This document shows, piece after piece, positions 43,588-52,864 of a stretch of DNA of 64,000 bases (the stretch's first letter is position 1; each line of letters begins with the position of its first letter). The notes below the pieces were generated by a model. The model ran no database searches, had not been told where the DNA came from, and saw only the letters and a list, made by a program, of their open reading frames with translations. Origin of the DNA: Mucilaginibacter sp. UBA5151 (lineage in GTDB: Bacteria; Bacteroidota; Bacteroidia; Sphingobacteriales; Sphingobacteriaceae); contig DHXR01000034.1 of the NCBI GenBank assembly GCA_002413785.1, positions 1 through 64,000 on the forward strand, in the 5' to 3' direction. The position numbers and the translations under genes were made by a program.

Positions 43588-46314
43588 ATGGCCAAACAAG
43601 TACCAAGCGAAGAATTAGAAAAGTTCAGAGAATATCTGAGGAGCAGTAGCAGCGAAAAATCGCGCCAGCATTATTTATACCCGCTTTTCAGTAAACTGTT
43701 TAAGGATAAGTTTAAAATTGAGGGTGATGCAAAGGGCGCTGATATTTATGTTGCAGGTCAGTTAATCGTAGAATCTAAAACAGACTTTTCGCAATGGCTC
43801 GAAGGATTTTACCAGGCATTGCATTACCACAAAAAGTTCGGACTTACTTATAATACCATTATTGTAGTAGCCCATAAGTTTGTGGCGATATGGAAATTAA
43901 ATAAGCTGCCCGAATATGCAACTATATTAGCCCATAGGGCCGATGCCCAGCTGGCCCCGAGTACCGTTGGTAAAGAAAATGCCCGTAAAACACAGCATGC
44001 CAGCAAGGTCGAAATAAAAAACGCGGCATTTTATTGGTTAGAACCCAGGGACCTTGAGGGTGACATCTTTGCCGGGGCACGGAACCTCACCAATGAATCT
44101 TTCGAGATATTAAAGATACTCAACAATCTCGATTCCGACAGGCTGCAGGTTAATACACACAATTTTATCGATACAATCGAGTTGATGAAGCCGTTTTTTG
44201 CCAACCCGATTGACGCGGTACATGCCTTTTACGCCATAGTTCCTTATTGGGACATTTCATCTACCGTTGCCGAAAATGAAACCGGAAAAATGAGCGTTAT
44301 TGGGTTTAAGGGCAACAGAATGAGTGAGATAGTTGTAATTGCCCCAAAACACGAAAAGGATTTTAAAAAATTCATTGAAACCCATTATGTGTTTACCAAT
44401 GAGGGCAGCGGTTTAACCGTCGATTATTATTTTAGCCGTTTTGATGAGGTGATGGCGACAATCGACCCGGAGTATGTAAAACAGCATGGTATCTTTTTTA
44501 CCGACCGCAATTTAAGCAAGTTCGCCTTGTGGTTTGCAAAACATCATTTCCCTGGCAATATAAACGAAGATTATATTGTGTTCGATCCTGCCGGTGGTTC
44601 CGGCAACCTTGTAAGCAGTTGGCGCGGGAAGCTAAAGCACAAAATAGTATCCGAATTGCAGCCCGATTTGCTGCGAACCATTGAGCGAAGGATGAACGCC
44701 GACCCCTTTCATATCGAATCGGGTTTTACCATCATACCAAAAACGTCCGAGAATAAAGGCTTAAATTTTATCGATCATCCGGCAGCCGATTACCTGGCCG
44801 AATTAAAAAAAGAATTAAAACTTAAAAATATAAACCTCGATAAGCCACTTGCTTTTCTGTTAAACCCGCCGTATAAAAATACCGACGAAAACCAGAACGT
44901 ACGTGACAAAACCGAATCTCATTATCATATCGATCCCGCTATTTTGGCTTTAACGGGCGAAGATGCCGGAAAAGAGCGCTATCTCGCCTTCCTTGGCCAG
45001 ATATTGGAAATGGCGAAGGTACAACACAGCGAAAATGCTGCATTAAGCCCGGTGGTGATGATATTTACCCCAACCTCGTGGCTCATTCCCCGGCCAACCT
45101 ATACAGCGTTCAGGCAAATTTGGGACCAGCATTTTAAATACCATAGCGGTTTTATAGTAACCAGTAACGAATGGTTTAAACTCGACGGAAAATGGCCCCT
45201 TGCATTTACTATTTGGATGTATGAGCCCAATGAGGCTGGAAATGATAACTCCGTAATAGTTGCTGATTTAACCAACTTGAGCCGACCCGATTTAAACATT
45301 AATTGGAATCAAGAAGATGAAAAAGTAGAAGCTGATTTAAAAATTGTGTTGCGAGGTACACATGAAGTAAAACTTAATAATAACAACGGCAGTATCAAGG
45401 AATGGTCCGGACAAAAGATGTATGATTTTAAACGAGATACCACAAAAGCAGAAATAGAGTCAAAAACAATTTACGGAGGGCTTGCTTTAAAAGACGAAAG
45501 AAGAAGTAATAAAAAGACTTATGGTATTTCCAATTCCTCAATTATAGGATTCATGGATGATGCAACTCCTGTAAGAGTCAAAGCTGGGGATCAATATAGA
45601 TTTATCGACTCAGAAAAAGCAATTTGGTTTAGATTAGATAATACAATAAAAGACATAAATAAAACAAAAGCCTTTAATGGCCCGCCTGATAAGTACGGTT
45701 ATGCTGCTTTTGATACAAATTCCGCAAGAAAGATCATTTCTTGGTTCGCTATTACAAAAGCCTTAAACGGGGTTTACCCGGTTTGGGCCAACCAATACGA
45801 TATATGGCCTCCTCAAATAAAAAGCAATTTGCAAGCATACTGGTATTCGCTCTGCTTCGCTTTTGTGCTTGCCGAAAACCGTTGTGTGGTTACAAAGTTC
45901 GAGGCAGATAACCCGGTAGCGGGCGCACCCGAAGTATATGTCGGCAATCCCCTTTGCCCGGCAAATAAAGAAAGCTTTTGGAGTGCTACGCTTGATGCCG
46001 AAGTTGTAAAAACACCCGACGCAGCATATTTATTGGTCGCCAAAATAAAAGAACTCTACCGCCATTGGAACATAAACTACTGCAAGGGTCAGTACATGAC
46101 AAATGTGGGCCTGCAAAACGAACCCTATTTTAAATATTTTGATTATCCCGATTTTTTAACCCCGTATAGCGGCCTCATACAAATAAAAAAATACGCCGAA
46201 CAGGAAGGGCTGGCAGACTTACAAGATATTTTCACAGAAATTACCAAACTCACAAAAAACGTAAAAAAGGAAATTTACAGGTTGTTAGTGGACGAGTTTA
46301 AATATTTTGAGTAA
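43588..46314 (+). CDS. Single-chain restriction-modification enzyme (type IIG-like, N6-adenine methyltransferase)
   Basis: This 908-residue protein has an N-terminal nuclease-like region with Asp51 in GADIYV and LIVESKTD (Glu61, Lys63), a PD-(D/E)xK pattern. A central gamma-class adenine methyltransferase follows, with motif I FDPAGGSGNL (from Asp333) and motif IV NPPY (426-429). A C-terminal target-recognition region (about 540-870) contains an AT-rich stretch (nucleotides 45,240-45,700), as is common for exchanged specificity domains. Such enzymes cut and methylate with one chain. It is followed by an ATPase gene that may form part of the same defence locus. Confidence 0.83.
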   Translation: MAKQVPSEELEKFREYLRSSSSEKSRQHYLYPLFSKLFKDKFKIEGDAKGADIYVAGQLIVESKTDFSQWLEGFYQALHYHKKFGLTYNTIIVVAHKFVAIWKLNKLPEYATILAHRADAQLAPSTVGKENARKTQHASKVEIKNAAFYWLEPRDLEGDIFAGARNLTNESFEILKILNNLDSDRLQVNTHNFIDTIELMKPFFANPIDAVHAFYAIVPYWDISSTVAENETGKMSVIGFKGNRMSEIVVIAPKHEKDFKKFIETHYVFTNEGSGLTVDYYFSRFDEVMATIDPEYVKQHGIFFTDRNLSKFALWFAKHHFPGNINEDYIVFDPAGGSGNLVSSWRGKLKHKIVSELQPDLLRTIERRMNADPFHIESGFTIIPKTSENKGLNFIDHPAADYLAELKKELKLKNINLDKPLAFLLNPPYKNTDENQNVRDKTESHYHIDPAILALTGEDAGKERYLAFLGQILEMAKVQHSENAALSPVVMIFTPTSWLIPRPTYTAFRQIWDQHFKYHSGFIVTSNEWFKLDGKWPLAFTIWMYEPNEAGNDNSVIVADLTNLSRPDLNINWNQEDEKVEADLKIVLRGTHEVKLNNNNGSIKEWSGQKMYDFKRDTTKAEIESKTIYGGLALKDERRSNKKTYGISNSSIIGFMDDATPVRVKAGDQYRFIDSEKAIWFRLDNTIKDINKTKAFNGPPDKYGYAAFDTNSARKIISWFAITKALNGVYPVWANQYDIWPPQIKSNLQAYWYSLCFAFVLAENRCVVTKFEADNPVAGAPEVYVGNPLCPANKESFWSATLDAEVVKTPDAAYLLVAKIKELYRHWNINYCKGQYMTNVGLQNEPYFKYFDYPDFLTPYSGLIQIKKYAEQEGLADLQDIFTEITKLTKNVKKEIYRLLVDEFKYFE

Positions 46315-46339
46315 AAAAATATGCTAAAGAATGCTTTTC

Positions 46340-46500
46340 CATCCACCCAGGGTCACTCGCAGCGTACGCTCATCCTGGCGCGTGTGAAGCGCAAAGGCCA
46401 AAAGCGCAAAAACTACTCGTGACCTTAGACATATGCCTAAGTCACGAGTGCCCCACATCAAGTGCCAAACGCCGCATACTCGCTGCTAGATAAGGACGGC
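46340..46500. repeat. Dispersed repeat with ACTCGTGA palindrome, copy 1
   Basis: A segment of about 110 bp centred on an inverted repeat (46415-46428 and 46437-46449, ACTCGTGACCTTAG/CTAAGTCACGAGT) also occurs, inverted, at about 60,320-60,440. Shared flanks include AAGCGCAAAAA and GCGCCAGATAAG-like sequence. It occupies most of the 318-bp gap between the restriction-modification and ATPase genes. Confidence 0.6.
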
Positions 46501-46633
46501 TCGTTGTAGAAGTTTTTTGAAGCTTCTTATAAATAATATGCTGGTATTATTTGTTTAAATTTGATCGTTTATTTTCAATTAATATTATAAATTTTCAATA
46601 CCTTGAAATAAATCGCAATTATCTACTGATTAA

Positions 46634-48274
46634 ATGAAACAGAAGCACGCACCTAAAAAGTTTAAGTTTAATAGCTTCCTTGAGATAGGATCACCAGATG
46701 CTGAAACTGACGTTTTATTACAAAAAGCATTTATTGAAAAGGATGCTCTACGTGCTTTACTTGACATGTCTAATCAGAGATCGATATTAATCGGTCGGAC
46801 AGGAAGTGGAAAGTCAGCTATCTTGAAACATATAGAACTTACGCAAGAAAAAGTTTGCAGAATCGAACCGGAAGCGATGTCATTACGATTTCTTTCCAAT
46901 TCTACCATGTTAGATTATTTTAGACAAATTGAGGTAAATCTAAGCTTCTTTTATAAAATATTATGGAAACATGTCTTCATTATTGAATTGTTAAGGTTGA
47001 ATCTATCATATGATACACAGAAGAAAGAAAATTGGTTTATTACTGTTAAGGAAAAGTTATTGCTAAAAAAGAATAATCCAAGACGAATCAAAGCCTTGGA
47101 TTATTTTGATAAATGGGGGAAAGAATTTTGGCTCGACACTGAAAAACGAGTGAAGGAAATTGAAAATGTAGTACATAATAGGTTTGAAGCAGAAGTTGGC
47201 GCTTCAATACCTGCTCTTAAGGCGAAATTAAATACAAATTCGGATAATAAGGATACTATTAAAACGGAAATTAAAAACAAAGCAGAACACGTCATAAGTG
47301 AAACTTTGGCAAATGATATACATGAAATTATTAATATTTTAAATGAGGAGATATTTATTGATAATCAACAAAAGCATTTTATTTTAATTGATGATTTAGA
47401 CAAGGAATGGATTCCCTCATCTATTAGGTACGAATTAATAGGAGCCATGATAGAAGTGATTAAAGAGTTCCAAATATTTAGAGGGGTTAAAATCATTATT
47501 TCATTGCGGGATAATCTATATCAATTAATTTTTGCAGGGGCTAAGCATCAAGGAGGGCAAAGAGAAAAATTCAAACCCTTATATGTTCCATTAACTTGGA
47601 CAAAAATCGAATTACAGGAGTTTCTTAATAGGCGATTATATTTAATCACAGAACATACTTTAGATATTAAAACCGCTTTTGATAAGAAATATGATAATTC
47701 GAGTGGCTTTGACTATATGTTGGAAAGAACATTTTATAGACCAAGAGATATTATCTCATACGTAAATCACCTAATAGAAAGTTCAGTCAATAAATCATAC
47801 TTTTCTTACGATATTATAAAGAAAGCAGAAGTAGGATACTCAATAGATAGACTTCAAGCCATTGAAGATGAGTGGGGAGAAAACTATGGAGAAATAAATC
47901 AGATATTTAAATGGTTATACGGCAAATACAATGGGTTTAATTTAAAAAATATTAAGGAAGATGAATTTGCTTCTATTTTATTTGATGATAATACAAAACA
48001 AATTTTCAAAGGAGAGTTATTAGAAACTATTGTTAAATGGCAAAAGGATCAGATTAGATTTCCAGAGTTTCTTAAAAATATTGTCTTTTTATTATTTAAT
48101 TTTGGTATTATCGGAATTAAAAAGGGACCAACCTTCCATGTTCAATTTTTTTATGATGTTGAAAGTACGCTTATTATAAATGATATAAATGATGAATGTA
48201 AAATATACGTTCATAAGGCATTTTACAGTTCACTTAAAATAATAACTAAAGAATTAGAACAAAATCAGTTTTAA
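46634..48274 (+). CDS. P-loop ATPase, Sll1717-like / KAP-STAND-type, probable defence protein
   Basis: This 546-residue protein has Walker A IGRTGSGKSA (from Gly54) and Walker B FILIDDLDKE (Asp253-Asp254). A sensor-like stretch, IISLRDNLYQLIF, follows, and then a helical C-terminal region with YRPRDIISYVNHLI. The RPRDIISY segment is typical of the Sll1717-type P-loop ATPases. The gene is much more AT-rich than the chromosome and follows a restriction-modification gene, pointing to horizontal transfer within a defence island. No nuclease or other effector domain is visible. Function is unproven. Confidence 0.7.
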   Translation: MKQKHAPKKFKFNSFLEIGSPDAETDVLLQKAFIEKDALRALLDMSNQRSILIGRTGSGKSAILKHIELTQEKVCRIEPEAMSLRFLSNSTMLDYFRQIEVNLSFFYKILWKHVFIIELLRLNLSYDTQKKENWFITVKEKLLLKKNNPRRIKALDYFDKWGKEFWLDTEKRVKEIENVVHNRFEAEVGASIPALKAKLNTNSDNKDTIKTEIKNKAEHVISETLANDIHEIINILNEEIFIDNQQKHFILIDDLDKEWIPSSIRYELIGAMIEVIKEFQIFRGVKIIISLRDNLYQLIFAGAKHQGGQREKFKPLYVPLTWTKIELQEFLNRRLYLITEHTLDIKTAFDKKYDNSSGFDYMLERTFYRPRDIISYVNHLIESSVNKSYFSYDIIKKAEVGYSIDRLQAIEDEWGENYGEINQIFKWLYGKYNGFNLKNIKEDEFASILFDDNTKQIFKGELLETIVKWQKDQIRFPEFLKNIVFLLFNFGIIGIKKGPTFHVQFFYDVESTLIINDINDECKIYVHKAFYSSLKIITKELEQNQF

Positions 48275-48344
48275 CGATTGTACAAATAATAGAGTTAATG
48301 CTATGAATTCATATTCCTCACAAAATTGGCTGAACATCCTCACC

Positions 48345-48517
48345 GCTACCGCAAGCGTCCCCGCTTTGTGGCCCGCATGCCTGGTAGCCGATATGCCATG
48401 CTTAGAGTGATTACTGATTAAGACATAGAAAACTTAAAATAAAGGGATAAATGCAAGGACGGCAGTGCATTGCGTTTACCTGGCATACGGGCCACAAGCA
48501 GGGTCGCTTGCGGCAGC
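48345..48517. mobile_element. MITE-like element, copy A (about 170 bp, ~40-bp terminal inverted repeats)
   Basis: The ends are long inverted repeats: left GCTACCGCAAGCGTCCCCGC..., right the complement of GGGTCGCTTGCGGCAGC. The whole element recurs at 49316-49477 and 52170-52334. It has no coding capacity. A GTTGGTG palindrome (48563-48592) follows before hicB. Confidence 0.72.
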
Positions 48518-48562
48518 AAGGGTTTTTGCCGCAGGAATTCGTGACGCCGCTTAACATATCGG

Positions 48563-48592
48563 TACTTGTTGGTGACAACACCCAACAAGGGC
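48563..48592. repeat. GTTGGTG palindromic repeat
   Basis: CTTGTTGGTGACAACACCCAACAAG is an imperfect palindrome of the same family as 60478-60501 and 61756-61779. It lies between MITE copy A and the 3' end of hicB. Confidence 0.6.
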
Positions 48593-48607
48593 GTAACATT
48601 TTACCGT

Positions 48608-49000
48608 TTATACTAATTCTATTTGAGTTAACTCGTTGCCCAGGGCGCGGACGCCTTGCAATATTTTGTTTATCTGACTAACAGACGGTTTTTTTTGGCC
48701 ATGTATATATTGTGATAACAAAGCCCTGTTCATACCAACACGCGCGGCTAATTGCCCTGCGTTTATGATGTTGTAATACTCAAAAAATTGACTCAAATCA
48801 TGCTGTAAAACAATATCGCTGCCAGATACCTGTTTTTTGCCCCTGTCAAATAACAGCGCGTTGTATGCCTCTAAAACATTGTGTCTTAATTCTGTTATGT
48901 TATCGCCAAATGTTGCAGCGGTTCCCATGCCGGGGGCAACGTGAAATGCACTATATCCATCTTCTGTTTTTTCTACTGTGAATATTACTTTTTTCATCAT
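48608..49000 (-). CDS. hicB: HicB-family antitoxin with C-terminal HTH
   Basis: This 130-residue protein has an N-terminal HicB RNase-H-like domain (VIFTVEKTEDGYSAFHVAPG, GDNITELRHNVLEAYNALL). A C-terminal Xre-type helix-turn-helix follows (AGQLAARVGMNRALLSQYIHG). It should bind and neutralise HicA and repress the operon. Two adjacent ATGs (49000, 48997) are possible starts. It follows hicA by 21 bp, the usual toxin-first order. Confidence 0.9.
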   Translation of the reverse strand: MMKKVIFTVEKTEDGYSAFHVAPGMGTAATFGDNITELRHNVLEAYNALLFDRGKKQVSGSDIVLQHDLSQFFEYYNIINAGQLAARVGMNRALLSQYIHGQKKPSVSQINKILQGVRALGNELTQIELV

Positions 49001-49021
49001 CTTTAGTTTTTTAAATTGAGG

Positions 49022-49207
49022 TTATTTTAACCCGGCCTGTTTTAAAATTGCATTTTCCAATCCTTTTTTAACTTCTTTAGCGCCATGATAAGGGAAAATT
49101 ATTGTTTCCGGGTTTGTATCATGCCGCAGTGTCAGATGGCTGCCGGTAGTACGTACTTCATACCATCCTGCTTTTTTGAGTTTTCTTAGTAACTCATTGC
49201 TTTTCAT
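49022..49207 (-). CDS. hicA: HicA-family mRNA interferase toxin
   Basis: This is a 61-residue toxin from ATG 49207, where the conserved MKSNELLRKLKKAGWYEV starts. The longer frame to 49285 is not conserved-looking. It has the dsRBD-like fold with catalytic His in TTGSHLTLRHD and the FPYHGAKEVKKGLENAIL tail. HicA cleaves mRNA and is inhibited by HicB. The pair lies between two direct copies of a MITE-like element. Confidence 0.92.
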   Translation of the reverse strand: MKSNELLRKLKKAGWYEVRTTGSHLTLRHDTNPETIIFPYHGAKEVKKGLENAILKQAGLK

Positions 49208-49315
49208 TTTGTGGTTATGTGATTGATTTGATATTGCTGTAAAGGTAACAATTATGCAACCATTCAAGCAAATAAAAAGTAACATTTTTGTAACTTAATC
49301 TATCTCCTGACTTTC

Positions 49316-49477
49316 GCTGCCGAAAGCGTCCCCTTGTGGTAAGCATGCCTGGTATCCAATATGCAAGGCAACGGTTAAAGAGATTGACTTTACCTGAAAT
49401 AATGGAATAAGTACGTGGACGGCAGCGCATTGCGTTTACTTAGCATGCGGGCCACAAGCGGGGGCGCTTGCGGCAGC
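49316..49477. mobile_element. MITE-like element, copy B
   Basis: This is the same element as 48345-48517 in the same orientation, more diverged inside, with intact outer ends (GCTGCCGAAAGCG.../...GGGGCGCTTGCGGCAGC). It is followed 20 bp later by a GTCTG hairpin module. It lies in the 406-bp gap between hicA and the DUF5686 gene. Confidence 0.68.
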
Positions 49478-49497
49478 ATTGGCGCATTGGCGTTTTT

Positions 49498-49576
49498 GTC
49501 TGGACCCGAATTTATCGGATTCAGGAATTTACCGGAATTCTAAAAATTCATTAATTCTATAAATTCGGGTTCAGAC
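49498..49576. repeat. GTCTGAACCC hairpin module, copy 1
   Basis: This 79-bp imperfect palindrome begins GTCTGGACCCGAATTTAT and ends ATAAATTCGGGTTCAGAC, with an internal GGAATTTACCGGAATTC. Related modules lie at 52356-52434, 58423-58512 and 59238-59316. Confidence 0.68.
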
Positions 49577-49614
49577 ATCCCCCCTATTTCTCTCCGCTCC
49601 CGCAAGGGGTTTTA

Positions 49615-52041
49615 TCATAAATTATAACTCAGCCTGAACCCCTGTAAAACTTTTGTAAAACGGCCAAAAGCGAAGCCATAATCCAGACGGACCACTGAGC
49701 GTTTTAAGCCAAAATAAACTTCTTTATAATCGGGCAGGATACCCTGGCTAAGATAGGACCCGCCAACAATCTCCTGTAGTTTCAGTTTATTGATCAACGG
49801 AATGTAGTCCACAAAAACACCGGTAAAGTTATGCTCAAAATGCACTTCAAAGTATGGTTTATCGGTGCTGTAGGTATAAAAATTCAAAAAATGGAAACTA
49901 CCTAAAACAGCATCAAAGAAAAAGCTTTGGCCGCCACGGAACTGGTTATAGTCAGGGTAATACAAGCTTTTAGTATTTAAGAACATCCCTGCCGAAAAGT
50001 AATAAGCCGAATAGCCATAAATTCCCATTTTTAACCTTTCCTGGAAAACGTCAACACTCATGAAATCATAATTCACAGCTGAGCCCAGCCCCGGGACCCC
50101 TTTCCGGTAATTGACCCTGAGCCTTGGATTATAATTTGGTAAAATGAATTTACCCGCCGGGGTGATCGTATAATCCTGGTTAAAAGTAAAAGTAACTGAT
50201 CCCCGGATGATAAGGGCCCGGTAATAGGGAAAGAGGGGGATGTTGGCATTAGGATCAAGCGGATTATTGGAGGTGAGTAAAACACTGTCTTTGTTAAACG
50301 TATGCAGGGTAGTATTAAATAATGACTTGTGGTCAGCATATTCTATCTGCCCGTTCAACAATATTCCATTGGCTACTTCTCCCATAGTGCCTGCCATTAT
50401 AAACCTTGATTGATAAAGTTTCACATAATTTTGGCCTAAAAGTAAGGTGTTAAGGGAGTTGATAAACATGCTGAGCGTCCCATTATTGTTCAGATCAAGA
50501 AAATCTGAACCTATACGTCCGTAAACGGAAGCATGTTTGTAAGGATTATAAACATAATTAACAAACAAATTGGCATTTAATACCTTGTCCGAAAATCCAT
50601 ACCGGGCAGCAGGGATGATGGTGAGGCTGCGCAGGCTGTCGTAAATCGTGGTAAATTTAACCCTTAGGTTGATGCCCCATCCTTCAACCGTATTATAAAA
50701 TACCATATTATTCGGCGGTGGAATGGACCAGAAAAAATTATTATTGTTATTATGCCACGTGTATCCGTTAAACAAATAAGGGAGCAACCGTAAGCGGTTT
50801 TTAGTGTTTAGCAGGGAATCTGTTATTGCCTTATCTTTTTTATCCCTTTCTGCCATATCGGCCAGGTGGTAAAACCTGTTTTCCTCTGGTGTAAGCGGCA
50901 AAGGCCGGTTTTGCACCCAAAATTGCTCATCTTTCTGATAATTATCTTTGTTACTGTAGGAGATCTCGTGATTGGGAAGGGGCTTTAAGGCGGTATCAGT
51001 GCGCGCATCCAGGTAAACCTGCAGAAATAACCCCGAATATTTAAAGCCCCAAAACTTGCTGTAAAAATTAAATTTTAAGGCCTGTGGAATCCAGTTGCCA
51101 TTATTTAGGGGCACATATTGCTGACGGATATGCACAGAATCTATAAACTCCATCCGCGCATCAGGGGATAAACGGAGGTCGGCGCTATAAAGCAACCATT
51201 CTTTTTCAATAATATAAATCGTCCCGCTGAATAAATGTTTATCCTTGCGGATAGGCAGCACCTGTATCTCGTCGATCAGCCTGTTATTATCGGTAAACTG
51301 CCCCGTTAACCGATACCGGTAGTAAGAAAGCGCATGATCTGCTAAAGGTGATAGGAAAGCATGCTGATCAAGGTCATTCAGGTTCAGGGTATTTTTGTAA
51401 AAATCAACTTGTAACTCCTTGGCTTTGTTAAGATTAAAGAGGTACGGACTATTGTTAGTTGTTTTTGCCGCGATTGCCTGTTCGATGATAGGGTGTTTTG
51501 CGTCTGTTTGAAAGTCGGCCAGGGATTCAGAAAAATTGATGAGCCCTTTACGGTCAAGGTTAAGGTGGAACACAGATGCCGCGTCATTTTTAAGAAAATT
51601 TTTGGGCACAGCATTTAACCATTGCAGCACCTTGCTGTAAAGATGGCCGCTATAAGCCGGGCCCTGGTTCAAATTGATTTTTCGCCTTGCAATTACCCGG
51701 CGGATAATAGAATCCGCTGCATCCTGTAAGGGTTTTCCCCCGGCAATCCGGTATAATTGCAGATCATGATTAACATCATTGCCTTCAATATTGATGGTTT
51801 GAAACAAGGGTTGATAACCCGGCGCACGGAAACTGAAGGTGTAAATTCCGGGTTTTAAATTTAACAGGTAACGGCCCTGCTCATTTGTTAAGGACCCGGC
51901 TTGCACTTCGCTTATCCAAACCGATGCAAAAGCCAAAGAATTTCCCCGAAGGTCTGTTATTCTTCCATGAAAATTAACTGTTTGGCCAAAGGCCTTTAGA
52001 TAAAAGAAAAATAGCAGTACTGAAATAAGGAAAACTCGCAT
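49615..52041 (-). CDS. DUF5686 outer-membrane protein with carboxypeptidase-regulatory-like domain
   Basis: This 808-residue protein has a signal peptide (MRVFLISVLLFFFYLKAFGQ). A CarboxypepD_reg-like beta-sandwich follows (ITDLRGNSLAFASVWISEVQ, SLTNEQGRYLLNLKPGIYTF), as found on TonB-linked outer-membrane proteins. The rest is a DUF5686-type region and a long beta-barrel ending in an aromatic strand (FGRFTKVLQGFRLSYNL). There is no TonB box or SusD partner. The function is not established. Both flanks carry MITE copies and hairpin repeats. Confidence 0.85.
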   Translation of the reverse strand: MRVFLISVLLFFFYLKAFGQTVNFHGRITDLRGNSLAFASVWISEVQAGSLTNEQGRYLLNLKPGIYTFSFRAPGYQPLFQTINIEGNDVNHDLQLYRIAGGKPLQDAADSIIRRVIARRKINLNQGPAYSGHLYSKVLQWLNAVPKNFLKNDAASVFHLNLDRKGLINFSESLADFQTDAKHPIIEQAIAAKTTNNSPYLFNLNKAKELQVDFYKNTLNLNDLDQHAFLSPLADHALSYYRYRLTGQFTDNNRLIDEIQVLPIRKDKHLFSGTIYIIEKEWLLYSADLRLSPDARMEFIDSVHIRQQYVPLNNGNWIPQALKFNFYSKFWGFKYSGLFLQVYLDARTDTALKPLPNHEISYSNKDNYQKDEQFWVQNRPLPLTPEENRFYHLADMAERDKKDKAITDSLLNTKNRLRLLPYLFNGYTWHNNNNNFFWSIPPPNNMVFYNTVEGWGINLRVKFTTIYDSLRSLTIIPAARYGFSDKVLNANLFVNYVYNPYKHASVYGRIGSDFLDLNNNGTLSMFINSLNTLLLGQNYVKLYQSRFIMAGTMGEVANGILLNGQIEYADHKSLFNTTLHTFNKDSVLLTSNNPLDPNANIPLFPYYRALIIRGSVTFTFNQDYTITPAGKFILPNYNPRLRVNYRKGVPGLGSAVNYDFMSVDVFQERLKMGIYGYSAYYFSAGMFLNTKSLYYPDYNQFRGGQSFFFDAVLGSFHFLNFYTYSTDKPYFEVHFEHNFTGVFVDYIPLINKLKLQEIVGGSYLSQGILPDYKEVYFGLKRSVVRLDYGFAFGRFTKVLQGFRLSYNL

Positions 52042-52169
52042 CGGTTAAACAAAAAAAAAACAATCAGAAAGCATTTGTCAGCAATACTGATTGTCGGCTA
52101 AATGTTGATCCTGACACAAAGACAATTGAGTTGTTGCAAATGTTTGCAGATAAATCATTTTAAGTCTCC

Positions 52170-52334
52170 GCTACCGCATCGTCCCGCATGCCTGGTAGCC
52201 GATATGCCATGCGATGCTTAGGGTGATTACTGATTTAGACATAGCAAACTTAAAATAAAGGGATAAATACAAGGACGGCAGTGCATTGCGTTTACCTGGC
52301 ATACGGGCCACAAAGCGGGGACGCTTGCGGCAGC
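52170..52334. mobile_element. MITE-like element, copy C
   Basis: This third copy of the roughly 165-bp element has the interior almost identical to copy A (CCTGGTAGCCGATATGCCATG... and TTAAAATAAAGGGATAAAT). The left terminal repeat has a small deletion. A hairpin module and the 42-bp palindrome element follow directly. Confidence 0.72.
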
Positions 52335-52472
52335 AAAGGCCAGAAACGGCGTTTTGTCTGGACCCTAATTTACCGGGTTCAGGAATTTACCGGAATTCTG
52401 AAGATTCATTAATTCTATAAATTCGGGTTCAGATAATTTGATTCGCGCCTTGCAAATCTCCTCCAAATTTGC

Positions 52473-52480
52473 TATATTTG
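52473..52480 (+). promoter_or_regulatory. Promoter within composite element copy 1
   Basis: TATATTTG lies 20 bp after a TTG (52450-52452). The spacing and both boxes are identical in copy 2, supporting real promoter activity. Confidence 0.6.
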
Positions 52481-52658
52481 ATAAAATCCAAAGGCACCCG
52501 GTTTTCAATCGGCAGGAGACGCAACAAAAGTTCAGTTGCAAAATATTTTCGCCGCAAAAAAATCCATTTTTCAATCGTTTTTTTTAGTTTCTTTGAAGAG
52601 CTTTTGTTTATTTATTTGATATACAGCATATTAAATAAAATATCGCCTGATGTTTTAC

Positions 52659-52810
52659 GAGGAGCTAAACGCGTTTAGCTCCTCAAACGATAAAAATTAC
52701 GAGGAGCTAAACGCATTTAGCTCCTCAAACCGAAAAAATTACGGGGAGCTAAACGCATTTAGCCCCTCAAATCGAAAATATTACGGGGAGCTAAACGCAT
52801 TTAGCCCCTC
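52659..52810. repeat. Array of four 26-bp palindromes, period 42 bp
   Basis: Units start at 52659, 52701, 52743 and 52785. The first is a perfect 26-base palindrome built on GAGGAGCTAAACG; later units vary as GGGGAGCTAAACGCATTTAG. The 16-bp spacers are near-identical (AAACGATAAAAATTAC type), so this is a tandem repeat and not a CRISPR array. Confidence 0.85.
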
Positions 52811-52864
52811 GTAATCCCGGTTGGCAGGGCGGCGAAACCCCTCCGGGGGAGGAAATTTTTAAAG

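Larger units (their letters stand above)
52356..52810 (+). repeat. Composite repeat element, copy 1: hairpin module, conserved promoter segment, 42-bp palindrome array
   Basis: The element contains, in order, a GTCTGGACCC hairpin (52356-52434), a conserved segment of about 200 bp (52440-52650) and four palindromes. The 200-bp segment matches the complement of 58,200-58,420 closely. It carries TTG (52450-52452), 20 bp, and TATATTTG (52473-52480), a canonical Bacteroidota promoter reading toward the array. Short frames inside it differ between the two copies by an A-run indel, so it is probably non-coding. Confidence 0.75.

Noticed and set aside
45240..45700. AT-rich patch of the RM gene as an insertion
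   Set aside because: The frame is uninterrupted and the patch lies in the expected specificity region, so domain exchange explains it better.
52469..52678. 69- and 75-codon frames in the two composite elements
   Set aside because: The frames are not equivalent between copies (A7 against A6 run), both end in the palindrome, and conservation is at the DNA level.
52659..52810. CRISPR array
   Set aside because: Repeat/spacer sizes look superficially right, but the spacers are nearly identical to one another, the repeats are full palindromes and no cas genes are present.
52356..52810. Retron or other reverse-transcriptase-linked RNA
   Set aside because: No reverse transcriptase gene lies near either copy of the composite element.
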